Shown here: piece by piece, positions 32,749 to 42,613 of the stretch
How the letters are laid out: each line of letters starts with the position of its first letter
Numbering within the stretch: the stretch's first letter is position 1
Source: Cytospora piceicola
Taxonomy: Eukaryota; Ascomycota; Sordariomycetes; Diaporthales; Cytosporaceae
Reading direction: 5' to 3'
DNA: 64,000 bases
Assembly: GCA_023375675.1 (NCBI GenBank)
Contig: JALQBC010000005.1
Coordinates: 1,240,001-1,304,000, forward strand
Position numbers and translations under genes: made by a program
Notes under the pieces: generated by a model
Told to the model about the DNA's origin: nothing
Databases searched by the model: none
Seen by the model: only the letters and a program-made list of their open reading frames with translations

Positions 32749-33287
32749 ATGGCCAAGGTTAACAACAGTGAGTCTTACCCATGATGAACCCAGAGGCCTC
32801 TACCATAAGAAATTGAAGACTGACCATGTTTTCTCGTCGCAGCCCTCCACTCCTCCCGCCGCAAGTCGCGCAAGGCGCACTTCGAGGCCCCCTCCAGCGT
32901 TCGTCGCAACATCATGAGCGCTCCCCTCAGCAAGGAGCTCCGTGAGAAGTACAACGTATGTTCTACCCACAACCATCCGTCATCACAGGGTTTTTAACTA
33001 ACACAATCACCAAATAGGTCCGCTCCATCCCTATCCGAAAGGATGACGAGGTACAAATCGTCCGTGGATCCAACAAGGACAAGGAGGGCAAGGTCACTTC
33101 CGTCTACCGTCTCAAGTACGTGATTCACATCGAGCGCGTCAACCGCGAGAAGGTCTCCGGCCAGTCCGTCCCTCTCGGCATCCACCCCTCCAACGTCGTC
33201 ATCACCAAGTTGAAGCTCGACAAGGACCGTGAGTCCATTCTGGAGCGCATCAAGGCCGGCCGTGAGGCTAGCAACAAGTCCGCTTAA
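32749..33287 (+). CDS. RPL26: 60S ribosomal protein L26 (uL24 family)
   Basis: Exons 32749-32767 (19 nt), 32843-32955 and 33018-33287 give 133 residues, the normal length. L26 sits near the polypeptide exit tunnel of the large subunit. The spliced N-terminus reads [20 protein letters not shown], followed by [21 protein letters not shown], then the KOW motif region [18 protein letters not shown] and [20 protein letters not shown], and the conserved [18 protein letters not shown]. Introns: GTGAGT..CGCAG (75 bp, branch ACTGAC) and GTATGT..AATAG (62 bp). The short first exon, splitting after the seventh codon's first base, is common in fungal ribosomal protein genes. All residues expected of the family are present and nothing is odd. 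Confidence 0.95.
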
Positions 33288-34223
33288 GCGTCTTGCTCGT
33301 CCTGTGCGAAAACAACCAAACAAAACGCCAACGACCGCTTGTGGGGAGGATCGGAAAAGTTACTGCTGCAACAACTTGGATGGATACCACGACATGATCC
33401 GAACGGTCGACGACCGCGAGCGTCTCTTCGGTCATGGTCGACCTGGTCACAATCTCGGCCTTTCGGCTGTTTACATTCTGGGGGACTCGGAACGGATTGG
33501 TAGCAGAACAATCAATGCGAAAGACGAGCCGTTTGTGCTCAATGGCCATTTCACAAGCTCCAGCTGCTCTCCGCTGCGATGTGAAATGCTCCATGGGAGA
33601 TCTCCCGAAGTCTCGGCTTGCCTTGCCCAGGGCGAGTGGGTGCAAGCCTACTCGCCCCAAGGCAATGCTCCTTCCTCCCTTGCATGCTATGCTGATATGC
33701 CCTCCCAAGGCTAACACCACAGGTACACATACCAGTCCCCGACTGCACTCAAAGTCAAATGGGAATACATCACGCTTCACTGAAGCTCAGGTAGGAGCAG
33801 CGTAAGTACAAAACCACATCATACACTGAGTGGAACCGCCACTTAAATCTCCACATCAACCTCTCCTTATGGTTAATGTAGGTATACGCGTGGCGAAGAA
33901 CAAAACCAGCGGAGCAAAATATGAATCACGTTCCGCTCTCGCCTGCAGACCTCGTTCAGTAACTAGAAACCTCGGTTTCAATGGTGTCTGAGGTTTGATG
34001 GTGAGGCACATCTCTTCGTATATAGATATTTTCAATGAAGTTTCCATACCAAACTCCTTCCGGCATCGCGCCTTAGCTACTCAAGTGCCCATCAACATTT
34101 CCGCCTCTTGTCAATGCATCATGCTGTCTAGCTATACAAGGGACGTGACGGCGTTTCCAGTCTTAGCATCGCCTCAGTTGCTGATGAGACCAGAAGAACT
34201 CCTTCATCGCCCCGTCTTCTCAC
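33288..34223. other. Intergenic
   Basis: About 0.9 kb. Open frames on both strands overlap each other and lack bias; no gene assigned. Confidence 0.45.
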
Positions 34224-34454
34224 TCACTGCGCACCGCCTCCACCAGCTCCCAACACACCATCCCCCCCTCCCCCCTCACCCCCCGACACGTCCCTCCCCT
34301 CCCCCTCCGCCGCCCCGAATATCCCCGCCAGGTACTCCCTCTCCCGCCGGTGCCGCGCCTTCCTCGAGCGCCGCATGGCCACCAGCCCGGCGCGCCTCTG
34401 CACGAGGCGGAACTCGAGGTCGTGCTTGCCGACCCGGTGGCACGCCAGCCCGCG

Positions 34455-34487
<33 letters not shown>

Positions 34488-34754
34488 GACGACGGGGTGC
34501 CCCGGGCTCTCTGCCCTCAGCGTGCCGGGGCTGGCCGGCGAGGGGGACGGCGCCGGGCTCCTGACGAAGAGGGGTCCCCGCCCCCCGCGCCTCTCCGGGC
34601 GGTCGGGGTCTGTGTTGGGCTTGGTGGTGGATTTGGTGGTGGTAGTGGTGGTGGCTTTGGTGTTTTTGGTGGTGGTGATGATGTTGGGGGAGCGGTGCTG
34701 GGGCCTCAGCCAGGTTGGGGTTCTTGCGTTTCCGAAATGGGCGAATCGAGCCAT
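34224..34754 (-). CDS. Small basic protein of unknown function
   Basis: Single exon, 176 residues from ATG 34754 (MARFAHFGNARTP). The open frame extends upstream to 35186, but that part is AT-rich and leader-like, so the start at 34754, where GC bias begins, is preferred. The best-ordered block is about 105-150: HRVGKHDLEFRLVQRRAG and VAMRRSRKARHRREREYL, a basic amphipathic helix. It is preceded by a Thr/Lys-rich low-complexity segment and an unusual seven-valine run encoded by GTC/GTT repeats. The C-terminus is Gly-rich. The basic block suggests a conserved fungal protein but I cannot name it. Confidence 0.5.
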
Positions 34755-35973
34755 CTCTTCTTCTTTTCGCTGGTGCGTTTGTTTGGTGTTGCGTTGAATT
34801 GATCTTTTTTTTTTGTCCTTCTTGTCCTTGCTGTGGTCGTGAGGACTTGATCCCGGTGAAGCCAAGTTGGAGTGGGGATATCGGCACCCGTTGCGTCTCG
34901 AAGCCTGTCGGGTAGCAGGGTGATTGGCTGGGTATCTGATGATATCCTGAAAGGGGCAAGTGAACCCAAAGGCTGTAAATGAAAAAGCGATTGTTGACAC
35001 AGCCAGGTGCGAGAGTATGAGTATGAGGCTTTGGTCGAAGCTCGAGTTGGGTGACTTGAAAAGCTCAACCGCGAGAAGTTGGTTTTTGTATGAAGTGAAA
35101 AGGGACAACAATACCTCAAGCCCTATTGTGTTTTTCCCTATTGAGTTTCTTTTTATATTTGTAATTTTTGACCGGCAACTTTTCACAATACCTCCATCTC
35201 GATGCTAATGTATTGTCTCTTCAAGAGATCGGATGAAAAGTCAAGCTCCAGTGCGTTGCGAAGTTACCGGTTTCTCTTGCAGGCGGATGTCACCCTGGAC
35301 AGCTTCAATAGGACGTATACACGAGTCACTGGAGATTCTGTCGTCGATGGCCGCCAGAACTCGTTGATCACTTCAGTATGTATCACGGCAGCTTTTGAGA
35401 TGTCACGGTATATTTGCTAAACTAGCCGGCCCTATGGTCTAATATCAGAGGATGTTCCTGCCTACGACATGCTTCCTCCAAAGTCGGTGGGCAATCGAAT
35501 AGAATGTGACATCCTTCTTCCCGATGAGATACCAGGCGATGTGGTTATCTTCATGCCCGACCTAACTAAATATTGGTTGGCGAAACAATGGGACATGCCT
35601 CGATCTTGAAATCTAAGTGATATGCTATTTTCTCTTGCAGAACCAGAAAACAATGACAAAAGTGTGATGGATACCCTGACAAAATGAATACAACCATGCA
35701 AAAGAAATGCTTCCATGATAAAGGATGTGTCTTTGACATTGGTTTTGCGCAACGCCGGAGCAAAGCAGCCTGCCGAGTGTTGCAAGACATGATAATCATA
35801 ATTCGTGGTCAAACCCTCGAACAGGCAGTTGGTTGTTGGCGATCAGAGAAACAGAAATCTTTGCTGCACCTAATGACGGTGGTGGTGACCATTGCGGCCT
35901 GAAAATAACACTGACAGCTGATATGTTGTACTCGTTTGCCAATGGATTGGTGAAAAGTCGACGATGGTAGTAA
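34755..35973. other. Intergenic
   Basis: Leader of the 34-kb gene and 3' flank of the 36-kb gene. AT-rich, with no gene-like signal apart from chance frames of fewer than 120 codons. Confidence 0.45.
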
Positions 35974-38879
35974 TCAATGCGCCCAGGCGGGCGACTTCAT
36001 GCCGACCATGCTGCGAAGTGTGTCTGAGATGGAGATGCGGTCGCCAGGGGCAGGAGGGGCATTCTCTCCAGTCTTGGGAGCCATGAACGTCGAACTTCCG
36101 GTGTTGTTGGCCTCAGGCTCCTTGGCGGGAGATCCACGACTGGGAGAGCCGATTGTGCCAGAAATGGTAGGGCTCAGCGAGGCGGTAGCATTGCCAGTGA
36201 AATGGGGCAGGTAGCCTTGAGCGGTAGTGGAGGTGACAGCACTGGGAAGGACGTCGCTGTTGGTCAGGCCCCTCTTCAGCATGCTCTGCCAGAGCTTGGA
36301 GCTGCTTGAAAAGGCCCGTCAGATACATAGAGCGAACGGAGAGAGCGGCGAACTAACCTGGCGGCGTTCGATCGCGCATCATGGTAGTCCGCAGACTTGG
36401 TCTCGCTCAGGCTGGCGCGAGAATGGGATTCGTGAGAGCTCTCATCCTCCTCAACAGTCTTGGACTCAGCCAGCGCCTTCTCAAACTCCTCCGAGTGGTC
36501 GTCGGCCTGACTGCTGAATGACTGAGCTGATCTGACTGAAGGAGCCTTGCTGCTAGTATCAGCTCCTTTGGGCTTCAGGAACGCCCCGTTAGGAGTCAAA
36601 GCACGAAATGGATCCATGTCCTTGCCATTGGGAGCAGAGAATCCATAGTCAATCTCGGGCACACCGATGGGAACCCGTGCGCGGCGAATGCTGGGAGACT
36701 CGCTGGGGGTAATGTTCTTGGCCGGTGAGGGAGGGTAGAAGTTCTTGCCGTCATACTTGGGTAGGCCGTGGCTGACAGAGCGAGGAGCCTTGCCCCAGTA
36801 CAAGTGACGCGCTTGGATTTCCTGGGCAGTCAACTTTCGGTTGTAGTCGTACTCGATGCGATGACCAGCGTAGGGATTGATGCCACGAGGCAATTTTCCG
36901 ACCAAATAGGGAACACCAAGGTTCTCTTGGCCTCGAGGAGATACTCCATGAGAAGGCTGGTCCGACGTAACACTGACCTCATGGGGCAGGTTCCAGGCTT
37001 TGGAACCAGCAGCGAGCAATCTCTTCTCGGCTGCCTCGAGTTGTTCCTGGCTGATTCCCTCATCAGCCTTGCCTGACTGCCACACCTGGCCCTGGCTCTG
37101 ACCGTTTGGAATGGGGCAGGAAAATGTCGAAACAGAGCGGGGCTGAAAGACAGGTGCGAGTGCAGCTCCGCTGGGAAGGCCCGTCTTCTTGGCTGGGTTC
37201 ATGGCACTGAAGGCATGGTCCCGAGCAGAGGCAGCCTCGTCAAAGGTGTACGAAGCGTTACTGCTCTTGTTGGAGTTGAGGCCGACTGAGTCACGAGTAC
37301 GTTCCTTCTTCCTGAGCTTCGGCTGAGGATGAGAAGTAATGGACACGGTGGTAGCCTTGCTCTCCTTGCTCTCCTCTGACTGAGATTGAGCCTTGGACGA
37401 AGGGGCCGAGCTGCGACCACTAGAGGATGACTCCTCATCCTTGGCGTTTTCAGACTTGGGGTAGTGTTTTCCTTCATACTCAACCTGAGCTCTGAAGACT
37501 TTCTCGAAGCGTTCAATGTCAGCATTCAGCATCTGGATTTTGGTCTCCATGTCATTCTCGTCAATCTGATGCTTGTTGTATTGCAACTGGTCCTCATGGT
37601 ACTTGAGATTAGCCCGCAAACCATCGATCTGCTTTCTGGTAATCTGACTGGGTCGGATGGAAGAGATCGGCGGCTTTGAAGGAGGTTGAGGCGTTGTCTG
37701 ACTGGAGGAAGCTGGGACAGCAGGATTAGTTGCGGCTGCCAAGGGCGGTTGGGGTACCATTGGGCCCATGGGTCCCATCATAGGCGCCATGGCCAAATGA
37801 GGAGGCATCATCATGTGAGGCCCGGGCATGGCACCGGCGTATCCCGGAGGCGGCATTCTAAGAAAGCCTGGGTATTGCGCTGGGAACATGGGAAACATCC
37901 ACTGCTGGCCATTGTAGACGAACGGCTTGGTACGGTCAAATTGCTCCGGAGGCGAAAGCTTGATGCTGGCCCTGCCAGCATCGGAGTCAGGAGCGGTCTT
38001 GTTGTCGTCGGGCTTCTTGCTCTGGTTCTCCTTCTCTGAGGCGCCGCTGACAGTAGGTACAGACGGCATTGGCATGGGGTATGGGAAACCAGGTGGCATC
38101 ATGGGCATAGGCATGCCAGTCATGGGGTGGACGGGTGGCATACCAGGAAAGCCAGGGTAGAAATATGACATTGGGTGCGGCATCCCCATGGCAGGAGGTG
38201 GCTGCTTCGGCGCAGTGCATGGCGCAGGATCCGTCTTCTCACCACTGACACTTTCGTCATCCTTGGGGCGCTTTGTTGTGGGAGAGACTGGGTTTCGCGT
38301 GTTGGGCACAATTCGTCCTCCAGCGGTGACCCGAACGTGCGTAGGAGAGACAACCGCCTTGTAAAAGCGCTGAAAGCCCTCGTTCTGCTGAGCATTGAGG
38401 CCGGTGGGAGCAGGAAGAGGCTCAGTTGCTGTGACCTCAGATCCACTGCGGCCACGATACTTCCATTCCATGTTTTGGTCCGACTCAGAAGCAGAAGCAG
38501 CAGGTGTCTTGGTTGCAGTGTTGACATTCTCGTTGTTGACCGGAGTAGGCTCCTGTTTGACCACTGAGCGACGGCTCATGGTTCCTTTGAAAACAACCTC
38601 GTCAGAGGTGGTGGATGTGCTGTCCATTGTTTTCTTCCTGTCGCGCTTCAGCGAGCTCGAGTTGTAGCTGCGGGAACTGACAGAGTTGACGCGAGGTTTG
38701 TTGCGAACCATGTCAACTGCAGTATTGAGAGTCAGTCGAGATTAAGAAAAATTGAATGATATTCGGAGGTGAGGCGTACCTAGCTCGTTGTCCTGATAGT
38801 TCATGCCTGCAACAACATCGGAGGAAGCAGAGTTTCTGAGATTGAGCAGCTCCCCGATAGTGTAGACCCTGGACCTCAT
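35974..38879 (-). CDS. Large disordered protein with N-terminal eIF4E-binding motif (Eap1/4E-T-like)
   Basis: Exons 38780-38879, 36358-38716 and 35974-36301 (introns GTACGC..CTGCAG, 63 bp, and GTTAGT..AGCAG, 56 bp) give 928 residues. The short first exon encodes MRSRVYTIGELLNLRN; Y6-x4-L11-L12 fits YXXXXL-phi, the motif by which 4E-BP, eIF4G and 4E-T hold the cap-binding protein eIF4E. The rest is disordered: a Met/Pro-rich segment (GMPMPMMPPGFPYPMPMP, about 235-250), a coiled-coil-like stretch (ITRKQIDGLRANLKYHEDQL and METKIQMLNADIERFEKVF, about 395-460) and conserved patches near the end (YNRKLTAQEIQARHLYWGK, VGVPEIDYGFSAPNGKDMDPF). A likely role is translational repression or mRNP assembly in the cytoplasm. 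The 4E link is inference from the motif and its N-terminal position. An upstream in-frame ATG at 39332 would add about 150 residues; the shorter start is preferred because of the motif's usual place. Confidence 0.75.
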
Positions 38880-40316
38880 CTTGACGTCGACGAACGCGAA
38901 GATAATATGGGTTCGGTGCGTTAGGGAACAATGCCAACGAAACTGGGTCGGATACGAGGATTTCCTGGAAGAAGACGCGGTTGAGCAGACGCGGTTGAGA
39001 AGTGCGAGAACTGCTGGCAGAGCGACCGGGTCTTGTTGACAATTGTGGCTGCGTGCTCCTGTCAGTTTCTGGTCCTCAAGCTGGCAACGAATGAAATGCG
39101 AAGTGGGAATGAAGTCTGGAATCCTGTCATCCGTGATTTCTACCTGAGAGGCAGGAAGGTCGGCGAGGAATTTTGGAGAGATAACTTCGACGCGAGTGCA
39201 GCGTTTGGAGCTTTGCAGCAGATACTTGGTCTCGAGCAGTGTGGCAGCAGTCATGGGGACATCATTGGTCTGTAGCTCCCAGAGCTCATTGAGAAGTTTC
39301 TTCGCTCTTTTGCGGGTGGTGGATGGAGGCATGTCGGGGGTTAAAGATAAATTGGATGGGTCTTGGAACAGGTTTGAGTGGGTTGGCGAGTGAAGTGAAG
39401 ATGATGGGATAAAGTAAATTCGGTTCAAATGACTTCTTACCAAGTTGATGAGAAAGGGAAAGGCTTAAGTTGCAAAGCCCCGTTCAAAGGTTGGTTGCCA
39501 GGCACCAGCAAAAATCGATCCCTCAATCACGCCGGTTTGTATTGTTGTCAGTTACGCAGGAAGAGAATGGAAGAGATGAGACTGAGACAGAAGACCGTGG
39601 TTGGTCTATGGTGTATGGTGGAAGAGGTTGGAAAAGGGCAGCAAAGAGAGAAAGAGAGAGCAAATGGTATTGATATCAGACGTTGTTCCAAGTCCGCAAG
39701 TAACAGGCACGATCAAAAAACGAGTGTGGCAGGCTGTAGATGTTTTCTTCTCGTCGGTTTCTGGTAGAAGGAAGAGAAGGTCAAGGACTGAGGCCGTCAG
39801 GATGGGGTTGAATGCTACGAGAGTCAGCTCAATGTCAGTCAATGTTTACCGTTACTGTAGAAATGACGAAAAAGAGGCGAGTCGGTGTTCCTCGATCAAC
39901 TGGGAAGGAGTGACTACCACTGCCACTGCCACTGCCAATGTCACTTCCATGTCATGTGTCTGTTTGGTGTTCTTGCTCCCTGCCAGGTCACGTCGCGTTG
40001 CTCTTGCTGAAACTTGACGATATCAACAGCAATCTCCTCCACTGAGGGAAATAAAGAACATGGTTACCCAGGTATCCAAGGGTGACACGTGGTCCGAAGG
40101 ACTTTTGCTCCCAGGCGCGATGTCTAGAACGCAGCAACCTCATCATTTCTCTGGGCACCTCGGTCGCGACCAGCAATGAGTGAATGCCATCATTATTCCA
40201 AGGCTCTTGAGCTGCCACCAGGGTTCGTCTCTCCGTTTCTTACCCGATTTCAACAAATACTGTTGTTGGCGATGGCAAGACAACACCTATGTGGGCATTT
40301 CCGTCCTCTCTCAGAC
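38880..40316. other. Long leader and intergenic region
   Basis: About 1.4 kb upstream of the eIF4E-motif gene. The minus-strand frame 38880-39332 is open and in frame with that gene (see finding). The remainder (39.45-40.3 kb) shows no gene. A short CACTGCCACTGCCACTGCCA repeat lies near 39918-39937. Confidence 0.45.
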
Positions 40317-42161
40317 TCACAGATATCCCCAAACACCAAGCGTCCAACTCGCACTTGCATTGGACCTCATCAGCCCACCCGCGCCCATACTCTGCCTCTG
40401 CGCCACCTTATGATCAACCTCACTCGGTCGCGATGCCCCATTGACTCCTTGCTCCCGCCAGACATCCCTCTCCACCGTCGCAAGGGCAGGTACCTTCACC
40501 AAGTTGAGCAGGCTCGCTCCGCTCCACGCCCCAAGGGTCTCGATGGCCCGCAGCTGCCCTTGGATCTGTGGCTTTTCGTCCTGTCCCTTCTTCAACTGTT
40601 CCTCGATGGGATCCGGGTCCGCCTCCCGCTCCTGCTTGGGCGCGTCGACCCACACGCCGTCTTCTTCGTGTCCGCCACTTTGCTCGCCCCCACCGTCTCC
40701 GACACCCGCGGGCCCGTCGTTGCTCGCCTGCTTGCTTCCCCGTTGTAGTTTGGGGTTGGCCTTGTATGCATCTACTGCCTTGCCGTGCACGGGGTCCCAT
40801 CCGTGGGTCTGAATGAGCTGGCTCACCTCGTCGAGGATCCGGCCGCGCAGGCCCAGGACGTTGGAGCAGCCTCCTGTGAATATGATCCGGGACATACAGA
40901 GGGCCCGAACGTCCATGGGCAGGCTGAGGAGGTTGCGGTATATCAGTAGAGGTAGGGGAAGTTCGTTGTCATCAAACTCGCAGGGCCGTCGCTGGGAGTC
41001 AAAGAATGTGGTTTCCGCAGGGACTGAGAGTTGATCGTAGGTCAACTTGAGTTTTGTCGGTCGTGATGTCGTCTTCAAGGGTATGGTAGTACTTGCTGAG
41101 CTGCTGGAGGCCGGAGGGGCGGCTGCTTCAGACTCATCTTGCTCAGTTACGGTTGCGAGGCCTTCCTCGCGTGGCTTTGCAGGTTTGGAACCTTTAGCAG
41201 GCTTGCACCAAACCAGCCGGTTGACAATCTCCTCGCACTCATCGAACGACATGATGTGCTTGACCCTTCCCTCCGGATCCTCATCCAGTGGGCTTCCAAG
41301 AGCAGAAGCTAGAAGCTTGTGCGTATTATCTACCAGTAGCTTGCCAGCACGAACACTGCGGCTACTTTGCACTTCCCTGTACTCGTAGACGCCCGTCACA
41401 ACCGTCTCGCCCCAGCCCATATCCACAACCAACGCCGACCGCACACCGGCTGACACTGTGCAAGCGACGGGCGACGACAAGAGTGAGACGGACGGGGCAT
41501 GAAGTCGGTTGAAGAGGGTATCCAGGGTAGTGGCCAGCAGCGGCACAGGCACACCTGATGGCAGAACGGCAACCATTCTTCGTGGACGAGAGTCAATTAG
41601 TAGGTATCTACGTAACTCGATCATTAGCCACTCATACCAAAAGCCCCTCGTAAGCCAGCGAGCCAGGTAAGAGATCATCATCATCACGCACTTGTTGAAG
41701 GCGTCCCTCAGCCCCCTCTCCATCCGATCCCCCACGAACCCCAGATCCAGGCCCCTCACGTCGCTCCTCCAGAGCTCATACTCCCACCCCCAGCCGTCAC
41801 GCTCGTTCCTCCTCCAGTCGTCCACGTGCCCGACGTCCCACGCGCGGAAGTCCCCGACCCGGCGCGCCTGCGGCGGCGAGAAGACCACCAGGCCCTTGGG
41901 CACGGCGTCGCCCGCGAAGCCGACGCGGAGCTTCCGCGCGCCGAACTCGATGATCAGGATGTCGTCCTCGGCGCGGAGGGCCGACGGGGAGTTGAAGGCG
42001 GAGGGGACGCTGGGCGTGGACCGGAGCGGCGTGCGCGGGTTGTCGCCGGGGCCGGAGCCGGTCGGGTTGGGGGACGGGGAGGTCGAGATGGCGGTTTGGA
42101 CGGCGCCGCCGCGGATGCTAGACACGGCCCGGTGCGGGAGTGTTGCGCCCGGGGTGGCCAT
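40317..42161 (-). CDS. Actin-related protein 10 (dynactin pointed-end subunit)
   Basis: Exons 41692-42161 and 40317-41607 (intron GTGCGT..CGTAG, 84 bp, branch CTAAT) give 586 residues. Arp10/Arp11 caps the pointed end of the Arp1 filament in dynactin and is needed for dynein-driven nuclear and vesicle movement in hyphae. Actin-fold landmarks: ILIIEFGARKLRVGFAGDAV (the phosphate 1-like loop, from about 68), LLIDSRPRRMVAVLPSGVP, SALVVDMGWGETVVTGVYEY (phosphate 2) and SRIIFTGGCSNVLGLRGRI (adenosine-site region). The splice gives FNKYLLIDSRPRRM, as expected; the unspliced frame is also open and would insert 28 residues. A Pro/Ser-rich N-terminal 60 residues and an acidic insert near 490-530 are extra to actin, as in other fungal Arp10 proteins. 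Divergent from YEN1. Confidence 0.85.
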   Translation of the reverse strand: MATPGATLPHRAVSSIRGGAVQTAISTSPSPNPTGSGPGDNPRTPLRSTPSVPSAFNSPSALRAEDDILIIEFGARKLRVGFAGDAVPKGLVVFSPPQARRVGDFRAWDVGHVDDWRRNERDGWGWEYELWRSDVRGLDLGFVGDRMERGLRDAFNKCVMMMISYLARWLTRGFWYEWLMIELRRYLLIDSRPRRMVAVLPSGVPVPLLATTLDTLFNRLHAPSVSLLSSPVACTVSAGVRSALVVDMGWGETVVTGVYEYREVQSSRSVRAGKLLVDNTHKLLASALGSPLDEDPEGRVKHIMSFDECEEIVNRLVWCKPAKGSKPAKPREEGLATVTEQDESEAAAPPASSSSASTTIPLKTTSRPTKLKLTYDQLSVPAETTFFDSQRRPCEFDDNELPLPLLIYRNLLSLPMDVRALCMSRIIFTGGCSNVLGLRGRILDEVSQLIQTHGWDPVHGKAVDAYKANPKLQRGSKQASNDGPAGVGDGGGEQSGGHEEDGVWVDAPKQEREADPDPIEEQLKKGQDEKPQIQGQLRAIETLGAWSGASLLNLVKVPALATVERDVWREQGVNGASRPSEVDHKVAQRQSMGAGGLMRSNASASWTLGVWGYL

Positions 42162-42613
42162 CGTGACTGCTGGCTGGCTGGTCGAGTCGAGGCAAAGAAT
42201 GCTGCTGCTCTGGAAAGCAGTACAGCGCTGCTCATGAAGCTATCCACAGTAGATTGGAGTTGAAGACACGCGTAAACTGGCTGCAGCGCGACGTGGGCGA
42301 CGTTGGCGACGTTGGCCTGAGTCGCATTGGTCGTTTGGTATCCGCCGTCTCTGGGGTAACGTGGAGGACCCCTGCAATATTGGCCTAAAACGGTTGAATG
42401 TCAATAAAGCCATCCTAGTTAGTCCATGACGGAACTCCCATCTTGCAGTTCGAGAACGAGTGAACCACTACCTAGGTACTCTTCAAACCCGATATTGCCC
42501 CTTCTTGCATCCGATCTTGCTTGGACCAACGGCTTGAGGCTGCGATGATATGGCTTGATTGAGGTTTAGATTCTATTTTTTTGCTTTTAATTGCTCTGAA
42601 TTAATCCTCCAAC
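42162..42613. promoter_or_regulatory. Divergent promoter of ARP10 and YEN1
   Basis: 452 bp between opposite start codons. Contains a GCGACGTGGGCGACGTTGGCGACGTTGG short repeat at 42289-42316 and an exact TACCTAGGTA at 42469-42478. Confidence 0.5.

Noticed and set aside
32768..32842. A C/D-box snoRNA in intron 1 of RPL26 (ATGATGA and CTGA present)
   Set aside because: The boxes are only about 43 nt apart from end to end, there is no terminal stem, and the CTGA is part of the expected branch point 22 nt before the acceptor.
33288..33805. Overlapping 160-170 codon frames downstream of RPL26 on both strands
   Set aside because: Neither shows codon bias or recognisable motifs; the plus frame is the read-on from the RPL26 3' end in another phase.
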